Source: Candidatus Poribacteria bacterium (GTDB lineage Bacteria > Poribacteria > WGA-4E > PCPOR2b). From it: a stretch of DNA of 38,539 nt. The stretch's first letter is position 1, and every line of letters begins with the position of its first letter. The notes below the pieces were generated by a model, which worked only from the letters and a program-made list of their open reading frames with translations, ran no database searches and was not told the DNA's origin. Where the stretch lies: contig JAJDUM010000010.1 of NCBI GenBank assembly GCA_022826645.1, positions 1 to 38,539 on the forward strand, written 5' to 3'. Made by a program: the position numbers and the translations under genes. Below, piece by piece: positions 16,588 to 24,937 of the stretch.

Positions 16588-16646
16588 GAACTTACGCAGC
16601 CAGCTGTAGGCGGGGCATCTTGCCCCGCGCTGAAATGTGTAAGTCC
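16588..16646. repeat. Small palindromic intergenic repeat with strong hairpin
   Basis: GCGGGGCA (16610-16617) and TGCCCCGC (16621-16628) form a perfect 8-bp stem with a TCT loop. It is bounded by GAACTTAC (16588-16595) and GTAAGTCC (16639-16646), an outer inverted pair matching 7 of 8. The leading ACTTACGCAGC motif recurs at 6561 within the composite repeat, so this appears to be a member of the same repeat group. It lies between xseA and ymdB and might also attenuate transcription. Confidence 0.6.
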
Positions 16647-16662
16647 AAATATAATGACTGAA

Positions 16663-17466
16663 CTACTGTGCTTTCACCACATCACTCATAGGGAGGCGAA
16701 TGCGCTGAATAGAAAGTGCCTTGCCGGTCTCATCATCCAACTCTATTATAACCCCACAGAGGATGATATTGCCGCTCGCAACTTGATAGCGGCGAGGCAA
16801 CATTGTCCGAAAACGCTCGATTACCTCTTCCTTTTTCATGCCAATTATTGAATCATGGGGACCCGTCATACCGACATCTGTAATGTAAGCGGTACCTTGC
16901 GGGAGGATCTGTTCGTCGGCTGTCTGCACATGCGTATGGGTGCCCACAACAGCACTCACTTTTCCATCCGCATACCAACCCATCGCAATCTTCTCCGCTG
17001 TCGCCTCCGCGTGGAAATCGAGAAGAATAAATCGCGTTTGTGTCTGGATCTGTGAGAAGATAGCATCGAAGGTGTGAAACGGGTTTTCGTAGCTGTCCAT
17101 GTAGAGTTGACCTGCAATATTCATCACACCGATTCGCGTTCCTGAAGCTGCTGTGGCGACAAGCCAGCCGCGTCCCGGCGTCCCTTTTGGAAAATTTGCC
17201 GGACGGACGAGATTAGGCTCTGTGTCAATGAACCTAAAGATTTCACGGTTATCCCAGACATGGTTTCCGGTCGTTATGACATCAACCCCTACATCCAAGA
17301 TTTCGTCGAGCACCGATTGAGTCAACCCTTTGCCACCGGCGGCGTTTTCCCCGTTGACGATGATTGCATCGACCCCATCTGCTTGTTCAATCAGGTATGG
17401 TAGGAGGTTCGCAAGACCTTTCCGACCGGGCGACCCAACGATGTCTCCAATAAATAAAATTTTCAA
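16663..17466 (-). CDS. ymdB: YmdB family metallophosphoesterase (TIGR00282)
   Basis: This 267-residue protein follows the YmdB/DR1281 family throughout: ILFIGDIVGSPGRKGL, VNGENAAGGKGL, VITTGNHVWDNREI and GTHTHVQTADEQILP. These supply the Asp, Glu, Asn and His ligands of a di-metal site. Members hydrolyse cyclic nucleotides including 2',3'-cAMP and influence RNA turnover and biofilm choice in Bacillus. The start is TTG at 17466, supported by GAGAGGT 7 nt upstream; no ATG fits the family N-terminus. It begins 2 nt after the HAD gene ends, so the two are co-transcribed. Confidence 0.92.
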   Translation of the reverse strand: MKILFIGDIVGSPGRKGLANLLPYLIEQADGVDAIIVNGENAAGGKGLTQSVLDEILDVGVDVITTGNHVWDNREIFRFIDTEPNLVRPANFPKGTPGRGWLVATAASGTRIGVMNIAGQLYMDSYENPFHTFDAIFSQIQTQTRFILLDFHAEATAEKIAMGWYADGKVSAVVGTHTHVQTADEQILPQGTAYITDVGMTGPHDSIIGMKKEEVIERFRTMLPRRYQVASGNIILCGVIIELDDETGKALSIQRIRLPMSDVVKAQ

Positions 17467-17468
17467 TA

Positions 17469-18182
17469 TTACCTCTCAATCAAATCTCGTAAATCCTTAA
17501 TGATAAGTTCTGGCGTTGGAGTGCTCTGATCAATCTGGCTTGCATCTGTGTTAATCCATACCGATGATAAACCCGCTGCTTTCGCTCCCGCGATGTCATG
17601 CTTCAAGCTATCCCCGACAAAGACGATTTTTGAACGATCGACACCAAGTACTTCTATGGCTTTTGCAAAGATATATGGAGAAGGTTTAATGCAGCTATGA
17701 TCTGAAGAAAAAATAATTACATCGAACAAGTCACGAATTCCAACTCTCTCAAATTCACGGAAATAAAGGTCGTTTGAAGACCAAATATTCGATATAACTC
17801 CCAGTTTATGCGTCTCGTAGAGTCGATGCAAAGCCTTTGCATGCGTGGCTGGAATTGTGCCAACCTCGTGCATTGCAAGAACCCGCGCTAGCAATTGAAG
17901 CTCACCTGCCGGAAGATCCTTCGATTCAGGCAACACCTTCAGATAACTGAAAATCGAGGGGAACAAATCATCACAGTTTGGATCTTCATAGTCAGCCAGC
18001 ATACTATCAAATAGCGCGGCAATTGTACGGTGTATTTCTCCGCTACTTAGCAGATTACCACCGATTTGATGATACGTTGTTTCATAATCCTCAGTATCAG
18101 AGAACCGGTCGACATCAAACATAAAGGTGTGTGAGACATCAAGAAGAACGACATCAAACTGATCAATGAATCGTGTAGGCAT
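17469..18182 (-). CDS. HAD-like hydrolase with atypical motif I
   Basis: This protein of about 237 residues is HAD-like. Motif I is LLDVSHTF (D15-V-S17-H-T19), motif III has CIKPSPYIF, and motif IV is FVGDSLKHDIAGAKAAGL, with a helical C1 cap between. HAD enzymes use the first Asp as nucleophile. In phosphatases the second position is also Asp; here it is Ser, so general acid chemistry may differ or the substrate may not be a phosphate ester. ATG 18182 gives the family-like N-terminus; an in-frame ATG at 18260 would add 26 poorly conserved residues. The gene ends 2 nt before ymdB. Confidence 0.85.
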   Translation of the reverse strand: MPTRFIDQFDVVLLDVSHTFMFDVDRFSDTEDYETTYHQIGGNLLSSGEIHRTIAALFDSMLADYEDPNCDDLFPSIFSYLKVLPESKDLPAGELQLLARVLAMHEVGTIPATHAKALHRLYETHKLGVISNIWSSNDLYFREFERVGIRDLFDVIIFSSDHSCIKPSPYIFAKAIEVLGVDRSKIVFVGDSLKHDIAGAKAAGLSSVWINTDASQIDQSTPTPELIIKDLRDLIER

Positions 18183-18358
18183 TTGCAGGCACCCATCACC
18201 AAATTTAAAGGCGCTTGAATTATAACAAGTATATCCCGGAGTTGTAAGCTTAGTGAACAAGTCTGCGGGGTTTGGGTTACGCGCAATTACCGAGCCATAC
18301 CCAGCACCGATTCATCTCTAAATTCTCCTCAATTTTAACGCGTTTCACGCACTCGTTG

Positions 18359-18889
18359 TTAGTTCGCTGCCAATTCCTCCAATTCCGTCAACGTAAAAAC
18401 CGACGTAAGTGAACAGCCAATCTCAGTCAGATTCTCACGTCCACCACTCTCCCGATCAATGACGCAAAAAGCATGTCCAACCGTTAACCCAAGTTCCCGC
18501 ATTTGGGATACCGAGGTCCGTATCTGTCCAGCGGTTGTGACCACATCCTCTATCACCAAGGCAGTTTCACCCGTTTGAAACCCACCCTCTACCAAATTGC
18601 AGGTGCCATAAGTTTTGGCTTCTTTGCGGACATATAGACACGGCTTCCCTGTTTTGAAAGACAATCCGGTTGCGAGTGGAACACCCCCTAACTCTAAACC
18701 CGCGAGCTTATCGAAAGAGGCGGGCAAGAGTTTTTGCAACTCATCCACAATTGCGTCTAACACGACAGGATCGCTTTCAAAGCGGTACTTATCCCAGTAG
18801 AATGAGCTAGTTTTCCCAGACCGCAGCTTGAAGTCTCCGGTCAAATACGAAGCCGCTCTAATCCGTTGTGCAAGATCTCTTTTGTCCAT
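18359..18889 (-). CDS. pyrE: Orotate phosphoribosyltransferase
   Basis: This 176-residue enzyme converts orotate and PRPP to OMP in pyrimidine synthesis. The N-terminus has LRSGKTSSFYWDKYRFESDP, the middle LAGLELGGVPLATGLS and YVRKEAKTYG, and the PRPP loop is ALVIEDVVTTAGQI. All are typical of PyrE, and the size is at the short end of normal. ATG 18889 has AAAGGAAG 4 nt upstream. A short inverted-repeat element (18907-19028) sits 17 nt upstream of the start codon, and its target duplication overlaps the ribosome site. The native promoter must therefore be displaced or replaced by element sequence. No other pyr gene is adjacent. Confidence 0.95.
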   Translation of the reverse strand: MDKRDLAQRIRAASYLTGDFKLRSGKTSSFYWDKYRFESDPVVLDAIVDELQKLLPASFDKLAGLELGGVPLATGLSFKTGKPCLYVRKEAKTYGTCNLVEGGFQTGETALVIEDVVTTAGQIRTSVSQMRELGLTVGHAFCVIDRESGGRENLTEIGCSLTSVFTLTELEELAAN

Positions 18890-18906
18890 AAACTTCCTTT
18901 ACTGGG

Positions 18907-19028
18907 TAGGGTCATTTAGTTTTACTGTAGGAGGGATCTCCGAATCCCGACATCTCACTGTAGGCGTGATCTCCCGGTTGCGCCTTTTCAAACAAAATGG
19001 GTAATAAGCCGAAAACTGAATAGGCCTG
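18907..19028. mobile_element. Short inverted-repeat element (MITE-like), copy 1, upstream of pyrE
   Basis: The 122-bp body starts TAGGGTCATTTAGTTTT and ends in AAAACTGAATAGGCC, imperfect inverted ends. A 10-bp direct duplication, CTTTACTGGG, flanks it at 18897-18906 and 19029-19038; the following TA also matches. Inside, ACTGTAGG.G.GATCTCC occurs twice (18924-18942 and 18957-18975). Copy 2 at 32326-32476 shares nearly all of the sequence. There is no coding capacity, so mobility would need a transposase elsewhere. Confidence 0.8.
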
Positions 19029-19105
19029 CTTTACTGGGTATGTGTCCAAGAAAGAGAGTAAGCGAGTAAATGGGTAGACCTGCAACCCATTTACCCATAT
19101 CTGAT

Positions 19106-20005
19106 TTATCCACCCAACTCTGCTGCCACCGATTTAACATAAGCAACACTTTTCAAATCGCCGTGAAATTGATCGCCGAGACGCATACCTTCGATGGCGA
19201 GATAACCACTGTAGTCTGCATCCAACATCGCCGAGATTGCGAATCGGTAGTCGATGTCTCCATCGGGAATCGGGGCTTGCAATAGGATCGATTTTTCCAG
19301 ATCAGGTATATGAACCCTATACAGATTCTTGCAGTGCCAATAATTGCAATGGGGTGCGAGCGCAGCGATCGCATCTTCACAAGATTCCTCTGGGAGGTCA
19401 TAAGTCCAGTAAATGTTGCCAAGATCAGGGTTGATACCGACGTTCGGTTGATCAATAAGTTCCAGCAAATGCAACGCGGTCCAACTGTTATCGACTATGG
19501 TGTTCTGATGGATTTCGATCGAGATTTCCAACCCGTGATCGGCGGCGACCTTCGCAGCCTCAGAGAGCCCACGTGCCGTCCGTTCATAATCCTCTTCTCT
19601 CGCTGTTCGGCTAGAACCTTGAGATATCCGTTCTCCTCGATACGTGCCGATTCCGCGTGGATCAGGAGCCGGGCTCCCGCCGATTGTTGAATTGACCACC
19701 CCGGCACCAATCTGCGCAGCAAACTGAATAATCTGCTCCCACTGCTTACCAGCTCCCAAAGCGTTACGCGGGGCGATAAAGCCGCCTCCGCCGCGTATAG
19801 CAACACATGGCATGCCAGCATCTTCAAGCTCCGCTCGGAGGGTGGCGACATCCGGCTGGTCCAGCACGTTGGGTCCCAGCTCAATGCCGTCAAAGCCAAT
19901 CTCTTTCGCTTTTTTCAAAAACGCGCTACGATGCTCCTTCGATCCGATACCTCCGTCTTGATGCGGGTACAATACCCCTCGACGAAACGCATAAGCGACT
20001 TTCAT
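19106..20005 (-). CDS. Xylose-isomerase-like TIM-barrel protein (sugar phosphate isomerase/epimerase family)
   Basis: This protein of about 299 residues belongs to the AP-endonuclease family 2 / xylose isomerase-like barrels. GFDGIELGPNVLD gives the first Glu, ISIEIHQNTIVD the second, NVGINPDLGNIYWTYDLPEE the Asp, and YLAIEGMRLGDQF the last Glu. The metal-binding residues therefore appear conserved, consistent with an isomerase or epimerase acting on a sugar or inositol derivative. ATG 20005 is preferred since GAGGTG lies 6 nt upstream; a GTG at 20032 would add nine residues. It is divergent from the M81 peptidase gene. The substrate is unknown. Confidence 0.85.
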   Translation of the reverse strand: MKVAYAFRRGVLYPHQDGGIGSKEHRSAFLKKAKEIGFDGIELGPNVLDQPDVATLRAELEDAGMPCVAIRGGGGFIAPRNALGAGKQWEQIIQFAAQIGAGVVNSTIGGSPAPDPRGIGTYRGERISQGSSRTAREEDYERTARGLSEAAKVAADHGLEISIEIHQNTIVDNSWTALHLLELIDQPNVGINPDLGNIYWTYDLPEESCEDAIAALAPHCNYWHCKNLYRVHIPDLEKSILLQAPIPDGDIDYRFAISAMLDADYSGYLAIEGMRLGDQFHGDLKSVAYVKSVAAELGG

Positions 20006-20060
20006 GGAATCACCTCGTAAGACAGTTTGCACCGGAGCAAGCTGTTCCCTATTTGCTCCT

Positions 20061-20089
20061 TTGCATCATTTACCAAAAACTGATATAAT
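20061..20089 (+). promoter_or_regulatory. Sigma70-type promoter for the M81 peptidase gene
   Basis: TTGCAT (20061-20066) and TATAAT (20084-20089) are separated by 17 nt, with transcription expected to start near 20096 and a leader of about 88 nt before the ATG at 20184. It lies in the divergent gap after the TIM-barrel gene. Confidence 0.6.
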
Positions 20090-20183
20090 ATCTGCTTGAA
20101 CTAAACCAACTGATGAACGTACCAATAATAGCACAGATGCTGGGGAAATTCAATCGCAATTTGTTGTAGAGAAGGAAACAATT

Positions 20184-21656
20184 ATGGCAACCATCGCAAT
20201 TGGTGGTATCATGCACGAGTCCAACACCTTTAATAGCGTGCCAACAGACCGTGCAGCATTTGAGTCTGGGTATCTAATCTTCGGCAATGACATCCTCGGT
20301 ATCTGGGGAGAAGCCCATCATGAGGTTGGCGGTTTCATTGAAGGTGCATCGCTATACGACTGGGACCTGCATCCGACCTTGATGGCTGCAGCAACACCCG
20401 CGGGCAGAGTGACGGATGAATTCTTTGAAGAAGTCGTTGCTGAGCTCATCCACCGTATTCAGTCAGTACCAAATCTCGATGGAGTATTACTTGCCCTGCA
20501 CGGCGCAATGGTTGTTGAAAGTTACCCCGACGGCGATGGTGAAGTGCTCCGCCGGATGCGCCGGGCGTTAGGAACCGATTTTCCTATCGTCTCCACACTC
20601 GATCACCACACGAACGTCTCCGAGCAGATGGTCGCGGAATCAACCGCATTGGTCATCTATAAAACAAATCCACACATCGACCAGCGTCAGCGCGGACTCC
20701 AAGCCGCAGAGATCCTAATGCGCACGGTTCGCGGGGAAATTAAGCCGACCCAAGCCCTCGCCAAACCGCCGATGATTTTCAATATCTTGCATCAATACAC
20801 CAGCGTTGAACCCATGCAACCAATCCTTCAGGAAGCAGCACAGTTAGAAACGAAATCCAACGTTCTTGCAGCGAACATTGCAGCAGGATATCCCTACGCC
20901 GATGTCCATGAAATGGGACCCACTGCCGTCGTTGTAACCGATAATGATCCACAACTCGCTCAAGCAGAAGCCCAGCGGTTATCAGACAGGCTATGGAATG
21001 TACGCGATCAGTTGGACATCAATCTGCCAGATGCGTCAGCGGCGGTCACACAAGCAATGCAGAGCAAGTCACACCCTGTCGTACTCGTCGAAATGGGAGA
21101 TAACATCGGGGGTGGATCGCCGGGAGATAGCACTTTCATTTTGAGCGAACTGGTACGGCAAGAGGCGGATGGATTCGTCTGTATCCTCTACGCACCCCAA
21201 GAGGTAGAGGCATGTATTCAGGCGGGTGTCCGTGGGGAGGTCAATCTAACTGTCGGTGGGAAATCGGACGACCTACACGGCTCACCTGTCCCAATCCATG
21301 GGCGCGTTCGTCTCCTCCATGATGGCTACTATGAGGAAACAGAACCTCGCCACGGTGGTGGGCGATACCAAGATCAAGGCATCACAGCAGTTGTGGAAAT
21401 TGAACGGAAAAATCTGATTGTTCTTACAAGCAAACGTCAAGTGCCATTCAGCCTGCATCAACTCTTCAGTTTGGGAATTGATCCACGGGGGATGAAGCAC
21501 ATCGTTGTTAAGGCTGCCATTGCCTATCGTGCAGCCTATGAACCGATCGCAGGAAAAATTATTGAGGTTGATACCCCCGGACTGACAGCGGTGAATCCAC
21601 TGCATTTTACCTATCAGCATGTGCGGAGACCAATCTTTCCGTTGGATTCAGTTTGA
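20184..21656 (+). CDS. M81 family metallopeptidase (MlrC-like)
   Basis: This 490-residue protein starts IAIGGIMHESNTFNSV, diagnostic of the MlrC/DUF1485 family. STLDHHTNVSEQM supplies the Asp and His zinc ligands and YKTNPHIDQRQRG the further His. The C-terminal DUF1485-like domain has EMGDNIGGGSPGDSTFIL and SLGIDPRGMKHIVVK. MlrC was named for opening linearised microcystin, but most members occur in organisms without microcystin genes and their natural substrates are unknown. GAGAAGGAAA precedes the ATG. A good promoter lies upstream. Length is normal and no defects are seen. Confidence 0.93.
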   Translation: MATIAIGGIMHESNTFNSVPTDRAAFESGYLIFGNDILGIWGEAHHEVGGFIEGASLYDWDLHPTLMAAATPAGRVTDEFFEEVVAELIHRIQSVPNLDGVLLALHGAMVVESYPDGDGEVLRRMRRALGTDFPIVSTLDHHTNVSEQMVAESTALVIYKTNPHIDQRQRGLQAAEILMRTVRGEIKPTQALAKPPMIFNILHQYTSVEPMQPILQEAAQLETKSNVLAANIAAGYPYADVHEMGPTAVVVTDNDPQLAQAEAQRLSDRLWNVRDQLDINLPDASAAVTQAMQSKSHPVVLVEMGDNIGGGSPGDSTFILSELVRQEADGFVCILYAPQEVEACIQAGVRGEVNLTVGGKSDDLHGSPVPIHGRVRLLHDGYYEETEPRHGGGRYQDQGITAVVEIERKNLIVLTSKRQVPFSLHQLFSLGIDPRGMKHIVVKAAIAYRAAYEPIAGKIIEVDTPGLTAVNPLHFTYQHVRRPIFPLDSV

Positions 21657-21705
21657 CTGTCAATTTTAATCCGTTAAATACAGATGGAAATTTATAGCTA
21701 CTAAA

Positions 21706-21714
21706 TGTTATAAT
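21706..21714 (+). promoter_or_regulatory. Extended -10 promoter for inositol-phosphate synthase
   Basis: TGTTATAAT is an extended -10 element (TG, one base, TATAAT at 21709-21714) 53 nt before the ATG at 21768. No good -35 lies at 17 nt, as is usual for extended -10 promoters. Confidence 0.5.
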
Positions 21715-21767
21715 CAGTGGAACCGAATGATGTCTTGATTATAACATATACAAGGAGGATAACTAAA

Positions 21768-22838
21768 ATGCCTGAAATTCGAGTCGCTGTTGTCGGTATT
21801 GGAAACTGCGCGTCTTCTCTGCTTCAAGGTATTGAATACTATCGAAATGCCAAAGATGATGAATTCGTTCCCGGTCTGATGCACGCTAAGTTCGGATCCT
21901 ACCATGTGAGTGATGTTAAAGTTGTTGCAGCTTTTGATGTTGATAAGAACAAAGTCGGACTTGATGTCGCCGATGCAATTTTTGCCGAAATTAATAACAC
22001 CATAAAATTCTCAGATGTGCCGAAGACCGGTGTGATTGTCCAGCGTGGAGCCACGATGGATGGGTTTGCCAAATACTACCATGAGACGGTCGATGAATCG
22101 CCCGCTGAAGTTGTTGATGTGGCTGATGTCCTGCGCGAAACTCAAGCTGATATTCTCATTAATTATCTGCCCGTTGGCAGCGAGGAAGCGACGAAATGGT
22201 ATGTGGCACAGGCGTTGGACGCCGGTTGCGCTGTCGTGAATTGTATGCCGGTATTCATCGCGAAAAATGACGAATGGCGTGCAAAGTTTGAATCAGCAGG
22301 CTTGCCCATCGTTGGAGACGATATTAAGGCGCAATTCGGTGCGACTATCGTTCACCGTGCGCTGGCGAAATTGATGAGTGACCGTGGCGTTAAACTTGAA
22401 CGGACCTCTCAGCTGAACGTTGGTGGGAATATGGACTTCAAAAATATGTTAGAAAAGGAACGACTGGAGTCCAAGCGCATCTCCAAGACGGATGCAGTTG
22501 TTTCCCAAGTCAACCATGAAATTGCACCGAAAAATGTCTACATCGGTCCCAGCGATTATGTCCCCTTCCTCGAAGATCGGAAGTGGTGTTATCTCTATAT
22601 CGAAGGAACGGAATTCGGTGATATTCCTGTCCGCGCTGAAGTCAAATTAGAGGTGTGGGATTCGCCCAATTCGGCAGGTGTGGCGATTGATGCAATTCGT
22701 TGTTGCAAAATTGCGCGAGACCGAGGTATTAGCGGCGCACTCTATGGTCCAAGTGCTTATTTCATGAAGTCACCACCGCATCAGTATGCCGATGCTGAAG
22801 CCTTGGCAATGGTGGAAGATTTTATCAGTGGTAGGTAA
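21768..22838 (+). CDS. ino1: myo-Inositol-1-phosphate synthase family protein
   Basis: This 356-residue enzyme resembles the bacterial/archaeal inositol-1-phosphate synthases that convert glucose 6-phosphate to myo-inositol 1-phosphate with NAD. The NAD site is [49 protein letters not shown] and [13 protein letters not shown] are conserved catalytic-domain segments, and [16 protein letters not shown] [19 protein letters not shown] follows. ATG 21768 is chosen because AAGGAGG sits just upstream; the frame opens earlier at 21717 without a ribosome site. It is followed by a strong terminator, so it is likely its own unit. Inositol may serve as a lipid head group or compatible solute. Confidence 0.92.
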   Translation: MPEIRVAVVGIGNCASSLLQGIEYYRNAKDDEFVPGLMHAKFGSYHVSDVKVVAAFDVDKNKVGLDVADAIFAEINNTIKFSDVPKTGVIVQRGATMDGFAKYYHETVDESPAEVVDVADVLRETQADILINYLPVGSEEATKWYVAQALDAGCAVVNCMPVFIAKNDEWRAKFESAGLPIVGDDIKAQFGATIVHRALAKLMSDRGVKLERTSQLNVGGNMDFKNMLEKERLESKRISKTDAVVSQVNHEIAPKNVYIGPSDYVPFLEDRKWCYLYIEGTEFGDIPVRAEVKLEVWDSPNSAGVAIDAIRCCKIARDRGISGALYGPSAYFMKSPPHQYADAEALAMVEDFISGR

Positions 22839-22870
22839 GCGGCTTAGCCAACTGCTTGTAGTTAAATCCA

Positions 22871-22916
22871 TGGGAAAGCATAGCCAAATTTTGCTTTCCC
22901 ATTTTTATTGTTTGTT
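22871..22916 (+). terminator. Intrinsic terminator after inositol-phosphate synthase
   Basis: TGGGAAAGCA (22871-22880) pairs perfectly with TGCTTTCCCA (22892-22901) around an 11-nt loop, and a T-rich stretch follows. It lies 32 nt after the stop codon and just before the ribosome site of the next gene. Confidence 0.9.
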
Positions 22917-22934
22917 TTGGTAAAGGAGTCCGAA

Positions 22935-23285
22935 ATGTCACATTTTCGCGCCGTTCATACGATTGAACTAAAGCCGCATGTTGAACGCGAACAGTTTGAG
23001 GATTTCATGCTACATCAATTTCTACCTACAATTCGTTCGCTTCCTGGCTGCCTTAACGTTGAATTACTCAAGGGTTACAAGGGAAACCTTATCGGCGTTG
23101 CACAATCCGAACACGACTATGTCTGGCTGACACTCTGGGAAAGCGTAGAAGCAAATAATGCCGTCTGGTCTAAAGAGGGTGTCCACCACACCCCGGACGA
23201 GATATTGGACATTAACGCCAAACTCCACCATTATGCGGTGAACTATTCGCTAATTGGTGGATTCACTGTCGAAGCCACAGTCTAA
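22935..23285 (+). CDS. Small ABM-like (dimeric alpha/beta barrel) protein
   Basis: This protein of about 116 residues has the antibiotic-biosynthesis-monooxygenase / ferredoxin-like pattern. HTIELKPHVEREQFEDFML is a first strand and helix, RSLPGCLNVELLKGY a second strand with the typical PGC, and YVWLTLWESVEANNAVW the third strand and helix. Such proteins dimerise and can act as small monooxygenases, haem-degrading enzymes or merely fold partners. Function here is unknown. ATG 22935 is preferred because AAAGGAG lies 7 nt upstream; the frame opens at 22908 inside the terminator tail. Confidence 0.7.
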   Translation: MSHFRAVHTIELKPHVEREQFEDFMLHQFLPTIRSLPGCLNVELLKGYKGNLIGVAQSEHDYVWLTLWESVEANNAVWSKEGVHHTPDEILDINAKLHHYAVNYSLIGGFTVEATV

Positions 23286-23440
23286 GGCACGGGCGCACAA
23301 TGCGATTGTGTCTGTTCCCACCTTCAACCTTGTGATATATTGAACCTACTCTCATCACCATCGGTGATCCGTAAAATCGCTCAACTCAACGGGGCGTTCG
23401 TGGAACACTGGTCACATATTTACCTGTTGGAGATTTCACT

Positions 23441-24145
23441 ATGAATATTCTTATCACCTCAGCCGCTTCCGATTTAGCGCAAGGATTGGCCAACGCACTA
23501 TCCGGTGAACATCAAATTCGTTTGACAGATTTAATTGATGTCGAAACTGGCTTTGAATTTGTGCGTAGCGATCTTGGGCATGATGAAGCAACAAACACAC
23601 TCGTTCAGGGGATAGACGCTATTGTGCACCTGGCGCAGATGCCACCTTCCGTTCTTTCAGGATCGAACCAACCGGAGAACTTAGAAATCGACTTCCAAAC
23701 GCGCTGCTCCTACAACCTCCTGATGGCTGCGACCGAAGAGAACGTTCCCCGCGCAGTCTATGCAAGCACCCTTCAACTCTTTGATTCGCATGACGAAGAT
23801 TGGACAGTCACTGAAATCTGGCGTCCGCGCCCAGCAACGGACGCGGCAATTTTATCAAAATATCTCGGTGAGTTTACCTGTCGAGAATTTGCTCGCGAAG
23901 GACGCATAAATATCGCTTGTCTCCGACTTGGCACACTGGTCACGGCGGAGGCAGCGGCAAATCAGCCCTTCGATTCGACATGGCTTGAGATGAATGATGC
24001 GATTCACGCCTTTGAATGCGCGCTCACCACTTCTGGTGAAAGAAGATGGGAAATCTATCACATTCAGTCAGAGTTCCTCAATTCGCGTTTTTTCATCAAC
24101 AAAGCAAAGACATCGCTTGAATTTAATCCCCAATTCTCGGTTTAG
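23441..24145 (+). CDS. Degenerate NAD(P)-dependent epimerase/dehydratase (extended SDR-like)
   Basis: This 234-residue protein is an extended-SDR fold with eroded motifs. The nucleotide-binding glycine loop reads ILITSAASDLAQGLANAL in place of TGxxGxxG. The catalytic YxxxK reads A-I-L-S-K within DAAILSKYLGEF, so Tyr is missing though Lys remains. Other SDR landmarks persist: DAIVHLAQMPPS and RAVYASTLQLFD. It is 10 nt upstream of an intact paralogue of similar size (24156-24887). The pair may form a heterodimer in which this subunit is structural or regulatory, or this copy may be decaying. The frame is uninterrupted, which favours a retained function. GGAG precedes the ATG. Confidence 0.8.
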   Translation: MNILITSAASDLAQGLANALSGEHQIRLTDLIDVETGFEFVRSDLGHDEATNTLVQGIDAIVHLAQMPPSVLSGSNQPENLEIDFQTRCSYNLLMAATEENVPRAVYASTLQLFDSHDEDWTVTEIWRPRPATDAAILSKYLGEFTCREFAREGRINIACLRLGTLVTAEAAANQPFDSTWLEMNDAIHAFECALTTSGERRWEIYHIQSEFLNSRFFINKAKTSLEFNPQFSV

Positions 24146-24155
24146 GAGGTGAGAT

Positions 24156-24887
24156 ATGAAGGTACTGATTTTAGGTGGACACGGCTATTTAGGACCCCAT
24201 GTTGAAAAAGCGCTGGAGCCATACTACCAACTCCGCGTCACGGATATCAAGCCGATTGACACAAAACATGAATCTATGCAGATTGATGTCTCATCCTTGG
24301 ACGAGGTCATGCGAGCAGCTGAAGGAATGGATGCAATCATTAACTGTTCTGTTCTTCGCCACGACCGACAAATCGCCTTCGACGTGAGTACGCGCGGCTG
24401 CTACAACACAATGCGAGCAGCAGTTGAACACGATATCCGAAGAGTCATCAATACAGGACCACACTTTACAATCACAGGACCAACCTACGAACATTACGAT
24501 TATGAGATAGATCCGGACGTTCCTCCCCAACCGGGGACAGGTTTATACCCAATTACGAAAGGACTCGGACAGGAAATTTGTAAAGTCTTTACGGAGCACT
24601 ACGACATTTACGTCCTCTGCTATCTCTTTTACAACTTTCGTCCTGATGATGATCCGGCTGAAGGCACAGACCTCACCCCATTCTCGGTGTCTTGGCGAGA
24701 TGCGGGGGAGGCGTTCCGTCTCGGTTTAGAAATCGACCTCGACACGCTCCCGTCGCGGTGCGAAGTGTTTAGTATCTTCACCGACCTGCCCCATCAGCGG
24801 TTCACCAACGATAAGGCAAAGCGGATTCTCGGCTTCGCCCCACGGGACAGGTTTGAGAAAATCTGGCATAAGAAACGCGAAGCCTAG
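24156..24887 (+). CDS. NAD(P)-dependent epimerase/dehydratase (extended SDR)
   Basis: This 243-residue protein has an intact glycine motif, VLILGGHGYLGPHVEKAL, NAD-binding acid in DIKPID, and catalytic Tyr-Lys in GLYPITKGLGQE. It would catalyse NAD(P)-dependent redox chemistry or epimerisation on a nucleotide sugar or similar carbohydrate. At 243 residues it is shorter than most extended SDRs (about 300), as is its neighbour. AGGAGGTGAG lies directly before the ATG and the upstream gene ends 10 nt earlier, so the two are an operon. The substrate is not identifiable. Confidence 0.88.
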   Translation: MKVLILGGHGYLGPHVEKALEPYYQLRVTDIKPIDTKHESMQIDVSSLDEVMRAAEGMDAIINCSVLRHDRQIAFDVSTRGCYNTMRAAVEHDIRRVINTGPHFTITGPTYEHYDYEIDPDVPPQPGTGLYPITKGLGQEICKVFTEHYDIYVLCYLFYNFRPDDDPAEGTDLTPFSVSWRDAGEAFRLGLEIDLDTLPSRCEVFSIFTDLPHQRFTNDKAKRILGFAPRDRFEKIWHKKREA

Positions 24888-24937
24888 GTAATATGTAACC
24901 TATAAGGAAATCGAGTCGGTAAGTTCAAAATGGCCAC

